Shown: in pieces, positions 36,204-44,673 of the stretch
Layout of the letters: the number at the start of each line of letters is the position of its first letter
How positions within the stretch are numbered: position 1 is the stretch's first letter
Assembly: GCF_001404985.1 (NCBI RefSeq)
Contig: NZ_JRLF01000015.1
Coordinates: forward strand, 744,001 to 808,000
Length of the DNA: 64,000 bases
Reading direction: 5' to 3'
From: Flavobacterium aquidurense
Lineage (GTDB): Bacteria > Bacteroidota > Bacteroidia > Flavobacteriales > Flavobacteriaceae
Program-made: the position numbers and the translations under genes
Notes under the pieces: model-generated
The model's input: only the letters and a program-made list of their open reading frames with translations
Database searches by the model: none
What the model was told of the DNA's origin: nothing

Positions 36204-37676
36204 TTATCTTGAATAATTTGGAGCTTCTTTTGTAATAGTTACGTTATGCGGATGACTTTCAGTAATTCCGCTTGAGGTGATTCTAACAAAACGTCCGTTT
36301 TCTTGTAAAGTCGGAATATCTTTTGAACCACAGTATCCCATTCCGGCGCGAAGACCTCCAACAAATTGAAGCATACTTTCGTTTAATTCTCCTTTATAAG
36401 GAACACGACCAACGATTCCTTCCGGAACTAATTTTTTAACATCATCTTCAACATCCTGAAAATAACGGTCTTTAGAACCGGTTTGCATCGCTTCAACAGA
36501 ACCCATTCCGCGGTATGATTTGAATTTTCTTCCTTCAAAAATAATTGTTTCTCCCGGAGATTCTTTTGTTCCTGCTAATAAAGATCCTAACATTACACAA
36601 TCAGCACCTGCAGCGATTGCTTTAGGGATATCTCCTGTATAACGAATTCCACCATCTGCAATTACCGGAACTCCAGTTCCTTTGATAGCCGCAGCTACTT
36701 CAAGTACTGCTGAGAATTGTGGAAAACCAACACCTGCAACGATACGGGTTGTACAGATAGAACCAGGTCCAATTCCTACTTTTACACCATCAGCTCCGTT
36801 TGCTACTAAATATTTGGCAGCTTCAGGAGTCGCAATGTTACCTACAATTACATCAATATTTGGGAATTTGGATTTTATTTCTTTTAAGGTATTTACAACA
36901 CCTTCCGTATGTCCGTGAGCGGTATCGATGATAATAGCATCTACTCCGGCAGCTACTAATGCTTCTGCTCTTTGAACTGCATCACCGGTAACACCAATGG
37001 CAGCAGCAACTCTTAAACGTCCGAAAACGTCTTTGTTGGCGATTGGTTTTTGAGTTAATTTTGTAATATCTCTGAAAGTAATTAAACCAACTAATTCGTA
37101 GTTAGCGTTTACAACTGGTAATTTTTCGATTTTATGTCCTTGTAAAACTACTTCGGCTTGTTCTAATGAAGTTCCTTCGGCAACAGTAACTAAGTTAGTA
37201 CTTGTCATTACTTCGGCGATTGGTCTTGCTCCGTTTTTTTCGAAACGTAAATCACGGTTAGTAACGATTCCTTTAAGGATTTTGTTTTCGTCAACGATTG
37301 GTATTCCGCCAATTCCGAATTCTTTCATGGCATTTTTTGCATCTGCAATTGTAGAATTCATTGGTAAAGTTACCGGATCGATAATCATTCCTGACTCAGC
37401 ACGTTTTACTCTTCTAACTTTCGCAGCTTGTTGCTCGATCGTCATGTTTTTATGTAAAACACCTATTCCGCCTTCTTGTGCCATAGCAATTGCCATAGAA
37501 CTTTCAGTAACGGTATCCATAGCAGCTGATACTATTGGAACGTTTAGTGTTATATTTCGTGAAAATTTTGATTTGATACTCACTTCGCGAGGAAGCACAT
37601 TAGAGTAGTTAGGTACTAATAATACATCGTCGTAAGTTAAACCTTCGCCGATAATCTTGGAGTTGTGTGCTATCAT
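36204..37676 (-). CDS. guaB: Inosine-5'-monophosphate dehydrogenase
   Basis: 490 residues, full length. It oxidises IMP to XMP with NAD, committing purine flow to GMP. The catalytic barrel is interrupted by two CBS modules (about 95-205), which bind nucleotides. The active-site loop has GIGPGSICTTRIVAGVG with the catalytic cysteine, and the flap shows RYFQDVEDD. It carries a promoter box at 37703-37710. With purA at 30404 the window holds both IMP branch enzymes. Confidence 0.98.
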   Translation of the reverse strand: MIAHNSKIIGEGLTYDDVLLVPNYSNVLPREVSIKSKFSRNITLNVPIVSAAMDTVTESSMAIAMAQEGGIGVLHKNMTIEQQAAKVRRVKRAESGMIIDPVTLPMNSTIADAKNAMKEFGIGGIPIVDENKILKGIVTNRDLRFEKNGARPIAEVMTSTNLVTVAEGTSLEQAEVVLQGHKIEKLPVVNANYELVGLITFRDITKLTQKPIANKDVFGRLRVAAAIGVTGDAVQRAEALVAAGVDAIIIDTAHGHTEGVVNTLKEIKSKFPNIDVIVGNIATPEAAKYLVANGADGVKVGIGPGSICTTRIVAGVGFPQFSAVLEVAAAIKGTGVPVIADGGIRYTGDIPKAIAAGADCVMLGSLLAGTKESPGETIIFEGRKFKSYRGMGSVEAMQTGSKDRYFQDVEDDVKKLVPEGIVGRVPYKGELNESMLQFVGGLRAGMGYCGSKDIPTLQENGRFVRITSSGITESHPHNVTITKEAPNYSR

Positions 37677-37702
37677 GTTGCAATTTCTAGTTGAATTGCG
37701 TG

Positions 37703-37710
37703 CAAATATA
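37703..37710 (-). promoter_or_regulatory. Putative -7 box of guaB
   Basis: TATATTTG on the minus strand, 26 bp before the start codon. Confidence 0.5.
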
Positions 37711-37788
37711 GTGAATAAATTGGAAACTTGATTACTAACTTATTCATAAATTTAACTTTACAGGAAAAGTCTCATAAATATAACTGCA

Positions 37789-37932
37789 TTAGCCCTGATG
37801 GAAATGGAAAGCCACGAAAAGCGAAATAACATTTTTTTCAGGACTTAAAAAGCGACCGGCGGAAGCTCTTTTAAGGCATTGAAAAAAAGTTGTTTTGCCT
37901 GAGTGCTTGTAGTGAACAGCAGGAATAGCTTC
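37789..37932. repeat. Nested inverted-repeat element, family C
   Basis: Begins TAGCCCTGATGG and ends CAGGAATAGCTT. Inner arms AACATTTTTTTCA / TGAAAAAAAGTTGTT and CTTAAAAAGC / GCTCTTTTAAG nest around a GC-rich centre GACCGGCGG. It fills most of the gap between guaB and the DUF5723 gene. Possibly a dispersed element or a structured RNA; nothing else was seen in 37711-37965. Confidence 0.6.
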
Positions 37933-37965
37933 TTATTATATTATTAAACCATATAAGCGATAAAG

Positions 37966-39366
37966 CTAATCTTCAGAATCTTTAAAAACAAAATTAAAGC
38001 CGAATTGAAACGCTATACTATTGGCTTTTGAAACATCTTTATATTCGAGAACATTATCGACGAGAAGGTACATATTGAGTTTTCCGAGTGTTCCTGAAAT
38101 TCCTAAACCTATATTTTTATTCGAATATGAATCGAATGTATAAGTAGCTTTAATATCTAATTTTTCGAAGATACTTCGTTTATAAAAAGCAGTCAAAGCA
38201 ACAAATGGTTCAACTGGCATCGACATCATAAACAACTGACCACCAATTGCATTAACATATTTCCTATTGATTTTTCCTTTACAATTGCAATCTCCATCAT
38301 AGCGTGCTTCACCAAATGAATATTGAAGTGAAGAATAGAATTTTGTTGGCCGCCAAGTGGTATATTTATTATAAAGTGTATCTCTTGGTATGGCTTTTTC
38401 AAATTCATCAAAAATATTTTCAGGCTCATTTGTTGGATCAAAACTAGGATTTACGCCCTGATAATTATAAGTTCCTTTGTACCTTATTGTTTCGATATCT
38501 TTGGTATGTCTTATAAAACCAAGATCGACAATACTTGCTGTAAACTGTAGATTTTCCTTGAAATAATAAGTAAGTCCGGCATCAAGACCAAGCCCCAAAC
38601 TCCCGTTAAAGAAAGTATTATGTGCTATATCTTTTGGGATACTTCCTTCGTATTCATCTTTTGTAAAACTGGCAATTCCGGAAGTTTTAAGTTCTAAATT
38701 AGAAGATATTATTTGGTCATAAATATTTGGCGTTCCCGCGCTTTGACCCGTATAAATATATCCGGAATTTTTAACCGATGTTGCATTTGCACCACTTGAA
38801 TACAATTTTGCACGACCACCTAAAACCAATTTCTCATTAAGTTTTTTATGAAAACCCACATGAAAAACGGACAAAACTTCTGCTCTGACATTTAAATCTC
38901 CCAGATTGAATGATTTGCCTATATAATTTCTATTTCCGTCTAATGCCAATATTGCAGGATCTTTTGGAACATACATTAAAAAATCGAATTCCTGATAAAA
39001 ACCAAACGAAATATAAGATTGACTATCCTCTCCTCCTACTCTAAAGCCGCCAGAGAATAATTCGAGTTGTTGATTGACTTGTGCTTTATCTTTACTCGAA
39101 GAATTATTAATAACATTGCGGACTTTATCATTAAAATTGATTCCGTTATTAGCAAATAAATCATAAGCCGAAAAACTACTGGAACCGAAATTGGCTGAAA
39201 CTCCGGACAAAACCGGAATTCCGAAATAGAATTTATAGGAAACATCGGCCCCAGGATTTAGTAGTGACGATTGCGGAATAGGGGTAAAATTATAAAGCAC
39301 TTCTTTGTTTTGAGCAAAGCAGGAAAGTTGAAAAGTGATCATTAAGATTAGATATGCTTTTCTCAT
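37966..39366 (-). CDS. DUF5723-family outer-membrane protein
   Basis: 466 residues. Signal peptide 1-18 (ends CFAQ), then many amphipathic strands and an aromatic-ending C-terminus (FQFGFNFVFKD), fitting an outer-membrane barrel like OmpP1/FadL-type or DUF5723 proteins common in Flavobacteriia. Short Cys motif CNCKGK near the middle (from YDGDCNCKGKI). It overlaps the preceding lipoprotein gene by 4 bp, so the two are likely a functional pair at the cell surface. Function unknown. Confidence 0.8.
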   Translation of the reverse strand: MRKAYLILMITFQLSCFAQNKEVLYNFTPIPQSSLLNPGADVSYKFYFGIPVLSGVSANFGSSSFSAYDLFANNGINFNDKVRNVINNSSSKDKAQVNQQLELFSGGFRVGGEDSQSYISFGFYQEFDFLMYVPKDPAILALDGNRNYIGKSFNLGDLNVRAEVLSVFHVGFHKKLNEKLVLGGRAKLYSSGANATSVKNSGYIYTGQSAGTPNIYDQIISSNLELKTSGIASFTKDEYEGSIPKDIAHNTFFNGSLGLGLDAGLTYYFKENLQFTASIVDLGFIRHTKDIETIRYKGTYNYQGVNPSFDPTNEPENIFDEFEKAIPRDTLYNKYTTWRPTKFYSSLQYSFGEARYDGDCNCKGKINRKYVNAIGGQLFMMSMPVEPFVALTAFYKRSIFEKLDIKATYTFDSYSNKNIGLGISGTLGKLNMYLLVDNVLEYKDVSKANSIAFQFGFNFVFKDSED

Positions 39367-39914
39367 TCTATTTCCATATAAGCGGTTGCGCCTGAGCGTA
39401 ATTTCAAACTTCCTGTACTATTTTGATCTAATGCTGGTCCAGGTGCCATTCTAACAAAAAAAGCTAGTTTCGCTGTCTTTTTTAAAAGCTCTAATCTTTG
39501 ATTTTCAAATACTTCAGTAGGATATTTTATAACATTTGAGTTGCCTGAATAGGCTGGAACCGAATAGGAATCTGTTTCTAAAATCTGGCCATTTGCATCC
39601 AGAAGCAATATCTCAACCGTAAAATCTCTAATAATCGTGTTTTCTATTTCAAAATCAAGTTCTGCTTTAATCAGATTATCTCTGAAAAATTTTTCTTTAA
39701 AAGCATCAAAAAACTGTTCGTCAAATAGTACTTGTCCTCCACCACTATTAGCGAGTTGAGTAGCAGGAACATTAAAATAAGCCAAATTAGTTACAAATAC
39801 AGGTTCTAATTTCAGGTCTTTAGTCTGGTCAAAATCTAAATCACTTGAGCATGAAAAAAATAAGACTGATAAAAAAAGTATCTTAAAAATTCTATATATA
39901 AAGTTTACTTTCAT
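39363..39914 (-). CDS. Lipoprotein paired with the DUF5723 protein
   Basis: 183 residues. Signal with lipobox FFSC (Cys22), followed by SSDLDFDQ, an acidic run reminiscent of surface-export signals of Flavobacterium lipoproteins. The rest is strand-rich, with FTVEILLLDANGQILE resembling an Ig-like or beta-sandwich domain. It overlaps the barrel gene by four bases (ATGA type). It probably sits on the outer membrane and works with the barrel protein; family not recognised. Confidence 0.7.
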   Translation of the reverse strand: MKVNFIYRIFKILFLSVLFFSCSSDLDFDQTKDLKLEPVFVTNLAYFNVPATQLANSGGGQVLFDEQFFDAFKEKFFRDNLIKAELDFEIENTIIRDFTVEILLLDANGQILETDSYSVPAYSGNSNVIKYPTEVFENQRLELLKKTAKLAFFVRMAPGPALDQNSTGSLKLRSGATAYMEIE

Positions 39915-39994
39915 AGCTTAATCTGTATTAAACAATAACAAACGTTATTATCTCATTACTTATTATCTGCCTGATAGTAAATATAGTAATTTTC

Positions 39995-40861
39995 TTAATG
40001 AAATTTGCCGAATAACTTTGAAGCTTCGTTATAAGCACTTTCAAAACTTAAAGAGTTTAGTCCGGTTGCTTTTTTATGGGATGTAAAATAAGAAATTAAT
40101 TTTTCTGTAGGCATATTTCCTGTTAGCTTATCTGTTGCCATTGGACATCCTCCAAAACCTTGAATAGCACCATCAAAACGAGTACAACCTGCTTTAGAAG
40201 CGGCATCTATTTTTTCGAACCAACTGTTTGGAGTTGTGTGCAAATGCGCGCCAAACTCTATTTGAGGGTATTTCGGAATTAAATTTGAATAGAGATACGT
40301 AATCACTTCTGGTGTAGAACTGCCAACGGTATCTGAAAGTGATAAGATTTTTACCCCCATTCCGGCCAGTTTTTCTGTCCATTCGCCAACAATCTCGACA
40401 TTCCAGGGATCTCCGTACGGATTCCCGAATCCCATAGAAAGATAGGTTACGACTTCTTTATTTTTTTTATCTGCGATTTCCAGAATTTCTTCCAGCGTTA
40501 TTAAAGATTCAGCTATGGTTTTATGGGTATTTCGCATTTGAAAATTCTCAGATATAGAAAAAGGAAATCCCAAATATTGAATAGGTTCATGTTCTGCTGC
40601 TAATGTTGCGCCTTGAGTATTGGCAATGATAGCCAATAATTTGCTTGTGGTTTGCGATAAATCAAGTTGTGCCAGAACCTCAGCCGTATCCTGCATTTGC
40701 GGAATTGCTTTTGGAGATACAAAACTTCCAAAGTCAATCGTATCAAAACCCACTCGAAGCAAAGCCTGTATATAAGAAACCTTGTTTTTAGTAGGAATAA
40801 AAGTTTTGATACCTTGCATAGCATCACGAGGACATTCGATAATCTTGATTTCTTTATTCAA
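39995..40861 (-). CDS. Hydroxymethylglutaryl-CoA lyase
   Basis: 288 residues, normal for the family. It cleaves HMG-CoA to acetoacetate and acetyl-CoA in leucine degradation. Seen: IECPRDAMQGI (catalytic Arg and Asp at the start of the barrel), GAHLHTTPNSW (metal-binding His pair) and the signature GFGGCPMA with the catalytic cysteine. Leucine dehydrogenase at 49830 feeds the same route, though not in an operon with it. It diverges from satD. Confidence 0.93.
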   Translation of the reverse strand: MNKEIKIIECPRDAMQGIKTFIPTKNKVSYIQALLRVGFDTIDFGSFVSPKAIPQMQDTAEVLAQLDLSQTTSKLLAIIANTQGATLAAEHEPIQYLGFPFSISENFQMRNTHKTIAESLITLEEILEIADKKNKEVVTYLSMGFGNPYGDPWNVEIVGEWTEKLAGMGVKILSLSDTVGSSTPEVITYLYSNLIPKYPQIEFGAHLHTTPNSWFEKIDAASKAGCTRFDGAIQGFGGCPMATDKLTGNMPTEKLISYFTSHKKATGLNSLSFESAYNEASKLFGKFH

Positions 40862-40935
40862 AGCTTATTCTTTAGTGAAGGCTAAGTTAGCTTCTTTTTT
40901 AAAGAAATAAAAACTATAATTTTCATTAATTCTAC

Positions 40936-41011
40936 TATTACATTAAATCGTAATAACAAAATATATTACGGATATCCGTAATATTGTATTATATTACACT
41001 AAATTGTAATA
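40936..41011. promoter_or_regulatory. Array of three evenly spaced operators upstream of satD
   Basis: The pattern TATTAC-N8-GTAATA occurs at 40936-40955, 40964-40983 and 40992-41011; centres are exactly 28 bp apart. The middle copy extends to a perfect 22 bp palindrome (40963-40984). The third reaches the -33 area of the satD promoter. SatD itself has a C-terminal helix-turn-helix, so autoregulation is likely (inference). Confidence 0.8.
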
Positions 41012-41016
41012 TTGTA

Positions 41017-41024
41017 TATATTTG
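41017..41024 (+). promoter_or_regulatory. Putative -7 box of satD
   Basis: TATATTTG matches TAnnTTTG and begins 5 bp after the last operator. The start codon is 38 bp downstream. Confidence 0.6.
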
Positions 41025-41062
41025 TACTATTAAATTTATTTATTTTTAATTATATTTGAATT

Positions 41063-41677
41063 ATGACAAGCGTAATTACAGGTGATATTATTGGTTCAAG
41101 ACAGCAAATCTCAAAACATTGGGTAGAAGATCTAAAAAAGATCTTATCTCTGTTTGGAGAAATGCCAAGCCAGTGGGAAGTTTACAGGGGAGATGAATTC
41201 CAGATCGAGATTAAGAATCCGGAAGACGCTTTATGGTCTGCTATTTTGATAAAAGCCCATCTAAAAGCTATAAAATTAGATGCGAGAATGAGTATTGGTT
41301 TTGGAAGTAAAACACACAATGCAGAGAAAATATCAGAAAGTAACGGTACTGCTTTTATACATTCCGGCGAACTTTTTGGAACTTTAAAAAAACAAAAAGT
41401 AACTTTAGCCATTCGAACCGATGATACAGATATTGATGAAAAAATCAATTTAATGATACAGCTGGCTTTAACTTTTATGGACAGCTGGCTTGCACAGCCA
41501 GCAGAATTTGTAGTGGCAGCAATACAAAACCCAACATTATCGCAGGAAGAATTAGGGCACAAATTAGGCATTAATCAGGCGGCCGTAAGCCGTAGACAAA
41601 AAAGGGCGCAGTTTGATTTGATACTGCAATTAGATCGTTATTTCAGAAAACAAATAAAACAACTTACGACGTCATGA
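41063..41677 (+). CDS. satD: SatD-family protein with C-terminal HTH
   Basis: 204 residues. The N-terminal MTSVITGDIIGSRQ and RGDEFQIEI are typical of SatD, a family resembling nucleotide-cyclase-like folds. The C-terminus (about 160-200) has a helix-turn-helix, LSQEELGHKLGINQAAVSRR, of the XRE/sigma-4 kind. SatD was first named in an acid-tolerance locus of Streptococcus mutans; the role is not known. It is probably DNA-binding through the HTH to the three operators upstream. It overlaps the DUF3307 gene by 4 bp. Confidence 0.88.
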   Translation: MTSVITGDIIGSRQQISKHWVEDLKKILSLFGEMPSQWEVYRGDEFQIEIKNPEDALWSAILIKAHLKAIKLDARMSIGFGSKTHNAEKISESNGTAFIHSGELFGTLKKQKVTLAIRTDDTDIDEKINLMIQLALTFMDSWLAQPAEFVVAAIQNPTLSQEELGHKLGINQAAVSRRQKRAQFDLILQLDRYFRKQIKQLTTS

Positions 41678-42390
41678 TTTTATTTATAAAACTGCTTTTA
41701 GCACATTTATTGGGAGATTTTATATGGCAACCCAACTCGTGGGTAATACATAAAGAAGCAAAAAAACATAAAAGTATTTATTTATATCTTCATATTCTTT
41801 TGCACGGTCTTCTGGCTGCAATTTTAGTGGGAGAAATTCAATTTATACCTTATGCTTTTTTAATTGCCGTAACACATGGCATAATCGATTTGATTAAATT
41901 AAATTTTCAGAAACCAAAAACAAGACGTACCTGGTTTATTATGGACCAAATTGCGCATGTTTTAATTTTAATTGCAGTTGTACTGCTTTATAAAGATGAA
42001 ACTATCAACTTTAATTGGTTCAACAATCAGTTTTGGATTTTAATTACCGGTGTTTTATTTATTACAAAACCCACTTCTATTTTTATCAAAACAATTATTT
42101 CTATCTGGAGTCCGGAGAGTCAAAATAGTCACAATGATAATTCACTTGCTACCGCAGGAAATTATATTGGTATACTGGAACGCTTGTTTGTATTTTGCTT
42201 TATCCTAACAGGACATTTTGAAGCAATTGGATTTTTACTCGCCGCTAAATCTATTTTTAGATTCGGAGATTTAAAAGAAGCCAAAGACAGAAAACTTACC
42301 GAATACGTTTTAATAGGTACATTAATTAGTTTTGGGACTGCAATTGTTACTGCATTAATTGTGCAGGCACTACTTTTGCAATTGCTTTAA
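41674..42390 (+). CDS. DUF3307 membrane protein
   Basis: 238 residues with about six membrane helices. The family start LLLAHLLGDFIWQPNSWV, HGIIDLIKL and WFIMDQIAHVLILIAV carry conserved His and Asp in the membrane, suggesting metal or substrate binding. SatD and DUF3307 proteins form a recurrent pair, here with coupled translation (ATGA-type overlap). The gene's 3' end overlaps the convergent pyrD end by 21 bp. Function unknown. Confidence 0.88.
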   Translation: MILFIKLLLAHLLGDFIWQPNSWVIHKEAKKHKSIYLYLHILLHGLLAAILVGEIQFIPYAFLIAVTHGIIDLIKLNFQKPKTRRTWFIMDQIAHVLILIAVVLLYKDETINFNWFNNQFWILITGVLFITKPTSIFIKTIISIWSPESQNSHNDNSLATAGNYIGILERLFVFCFILTGHFEAIGFLLAAKSIFRFGDLKEAKDRKLTEYVLIGTLISFGTAIVTALIVQALLLQLL

Positions 42391-43410
42391 AACTTTTTTA
42401 TTAATTGCTTTTATCAAAGCTGGTCCTTCGTAAATAAAACCAGTATATAACTGTACCAGACTTGCTCCGGCATTTAACTTTTCGATAGCATCATCTGCAG
42501 AATGTATTCCTCCTACTCCAATAATAGGAAATGCTTTATTGCTTTTTTCAGAAAGAAAACGAATCACTTCCGTAGAACGTTTTGTTAATGGTTTTCCTGA
42601 CAATCCACCCATTTCAGATTGGTTTGAAGATTGTAACCCTTCTCTTGAAATGGTAGTATTTGTAGCAATTACACCCGCAATTTGGGTTGTTTTTACAATA
42701 TCTATAATATCTAATAATTGCTCGTCTGTAAGATCCGGCGCAATTTTTAATAAAATTGGTTTTATTTTTTGAGTGCTCGTTTTTTGCTTTTCTACATTTC
42801 TGTTTTGTAACGTTTGCAATAAAGCTGTTAAAGGTTCTTTATCCTGTAAAGCTCTCAGATTTGGCGTATTTGGAGAACTTACATTCACCACAAAATAATC
42901 AACATGGTCAAATAAGGCATCAAAACAAATAATGTAATCATCTACAGCATTTTCGTTTGGTGTTATTTTATTTTTACCGATGTTTCCTCCAATCAAAACT
43001 CCTGAATTCTTTTTCAAACGTTCTACAGCTTCCAGAACTCCGCCGTTATTAAACCCCATTCGGTTAATAATGGCCTGATCATCTTTTAATCTAAACAAGC
43101 GTTTCTTAGGATTTCCTTCTTGTCCAACCGGTGTTACGGTTCCTATTTCTATGAATCCAAAACCAAAATCAGAAAGTTCTTTATATAATTTAGCATCTTT
43201 ATCAAATCCCGCTGCAAGTCCTACTGGATTTTTAAATTTAATTCCAAAGACTTCTCGCTCTAAACGAGCATCTTTTACTTCGTAAATTGATCTTATAATT
43301 GATGAAACTCCGGGAATTTTTGAAATGAATTTAACAAATGAAAAAGTAAAATAATGCACTTCTTCTGGATCAAACCAAAAAAGTATCGGACGAATTATCA
43401 ATTTATACAT
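42370..43410 (-). CDS. pyrD: Dihydroorotate dehydrogenase, class 2
   Basis: 346 residues, FMN-dependent and quinone-linked, at the inner membrane; makes orotate in pyrimidine synthesis. N-terminal membrane-association helix (about 1-35). FMN and active-site motifs: NPVGLAAGFDKDAKLYKEL, GFGFIEIGTVTPVGQEGNP, NVSSPNTPNLR with the catalytic serine of class 2, and GVGGIHSADDA. Promoter box at 43442-43449. Confidence 0.97.
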   Translation of the reverse strand: MYKLIIRPILFWFDPEEVHYFTFSFVKFISKIPGVSSIIRSIYEVKDARLEREVFGIKFKNPVGLAAGFDKDAKLYKELSDFGFGFIEIGTVTPVGQEGNPKKRLFRLKDDQAIINRMGFNNGGVLEAVERLKKNSGVLIGGNIGKNKITPNENAVDDYIICFDALFDHVDYFVVNVSSPNTPNLRALQDKEPLTALLQTLQNRNVEKQKTSTQKIKPILLKIAPDLTDEQLLDIIDIVKTTQIAGVIATNTTISREGLQSSNQSEMGGLSGKPLTKRSTEVIRFLSEKSNKAFPIIGVGGIHSADDAIEKLNAGASLVQLYTGFIYEGPALIKAINKKVLKQLQK

Positions 43411-43441
43411 AAGAGTGTTGTTGTGTGTGTTTTTTCGGTTG

Positions 43442-43449
43442 CAAATTTA
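43442..43449 (-). promoter_or_regulatory. Putative -7 box of pyrD
   Basis: TAAATTTG on the minus strand, 31 bp before the start codon. Confidence 0.5.
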
Positions 43450-43546
43450 ATTATAATACTTCAGACAATTATAAACTAAAATGATTTTTATTTTTCGCGA
43501 TTATTCCTATTTTTTTCATAATTTTAATCATCTTAAAATACTGAAA

Positions 43547-44539
43547 ATGAAAAGTATAAAAAAAATTCTTAGAAAATTAGCACTAGTATGTTTGATGGGA
43601 TCATTTTTTTTGATTTCAATAGATAGTATAGCGCAACGTCATGGCGGCGGAGCACACAGAGGCGGAAATATGGCAAGACCGGCTCAATCCAGACCGGCTC
43701 AGGCAAGACCTGCAACCCATACCAGACCCGCATCTAATGCGTCGACTATAAAACGACCTGCAACTACAACCAAACCAGGATCTGGTGGTACCGGAACAAA
43801 TAAAATTACAAGACCATCATCAGGATCAAACTCTAAAATTGGGGATAGAACAAATAATCGAAACTCAAATACGGTCAATAGAAATAAAACCGGAAACAGA
43901 AATACTAATATCAGCGGCAATACAGTTAATAGAAACAGAAATAATGTAAATATTGACAGAAGCAGAGATATTAACATCAACAATAATAGAAATACTGTTG
44001 TAAGACGAAACAATGTCGTGATTTACAATCGTCCGCCTTACAGATATGGAGGTTATCGATACAATACTTTTCACCCTTATTATTTCCATCCTTATCATCC
44101 ATTTTATTATGGGCCAGTTTGGCATCCATGGGGATTTTTTGTAGCAACTTTGGCCGTTACAGCAATTGTAGTTAGCGTAGAAAGTACTCAATATCATTAT
44201 GATCAGGGAGTTTGGTATGCGCCATCAAATGGTGGATATACAGCCGTGCCTGCGCCCGTTGGAGGAACAGTTAATAATATACCAAGTGGAGCAGAAACCG
44301 TCAATACCGGAACTGTCAACAACTATTATTATGGAGGAACTTACTACGAAAAAGATGGGAGTTCGTATAAAGTTGTGCCGCCAACAGCAGGAACTTTAGT
44401 CGATAATTTGCCTGAAGGAGGTGAAGAAGTTACCATAGGTGATGTCAAGTATGTAAAATTTGGAGAAACCTATTATCAACCTGTACAAGTAGATGGAAAA
44501 TCCAAATACGAAGTTGTATTGGTCGAAGAAGACAAATAA
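43547..44539 (+). CDS. DUF6515-family secreted protein with Asn-rich region
   Basis: 330 residues from the ATG at 43547; a frame starting at 43481 would place 22 residues ahead of the signal peptide and is rejected. Signal about 1-30 (ends SIAQ). Then a Pro/Arg-rich part, an Asn/Arg/Thr-rich low-complexity part (about 85-160), a Tyr/His/Pro-rich hinge and one membrane segment (about 197-213). The C-terminal repeat of YYxxGVxYxx and GTxVxxLPxGxE type is seen in DUF6515 proteins. Probably periplasmic or surface; function unknown. Confidence 0.8.
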   Translation: MKSIKKILRKLALVCLMGSFFLISIDSIAQRHGGGAHRGGNMARPAQSRPAQARPATHTRPASNASTIKRPATTTKPGSGGTGTNKITRPSSGSNSKIGDRTNNRNSNTVNRNKTGNRNTNISGNTVNRNRNNVNIDRSRDININNNRNTVVRRNNVVIYNRPPYRYGGYRYNTFHPYYFHPYHPFYYGPVWHPWGFFVATLAVTAIVVSVESTQYHYDQGVWYAPSNGGYTAVPAPVGGTVNNIPSGAETVNTGTVNNYYYGGTYYEKDGSSYKVVPPTAGTLVDNLPEGGEEVTIGDVKYVKFGETYYQPVQVDGKSKYEVVLVEEDK

Positions 44540-44548
44540 AACTATATT

Positions 44549-44589
44549 AACCTTATCAAATAAATAGAGATTGATAAGGTTATTTTTTT
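44549..44589 (+). terminator. Rho-independent terminator after the DUF6515 gene
   Basis: Stem AACCTTATCAA / TTGATAAGGTT (11 bp) followed by ATTTTTTT. Confidence 0.9.
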
Positions 44590-44673
44590 AACTTTATAAA
44601 ATTTTATCAGAAAATTTATTTCTATAATTTTTATACTAATTAACCTGCCATTTACCACATTAAAATAATTATA

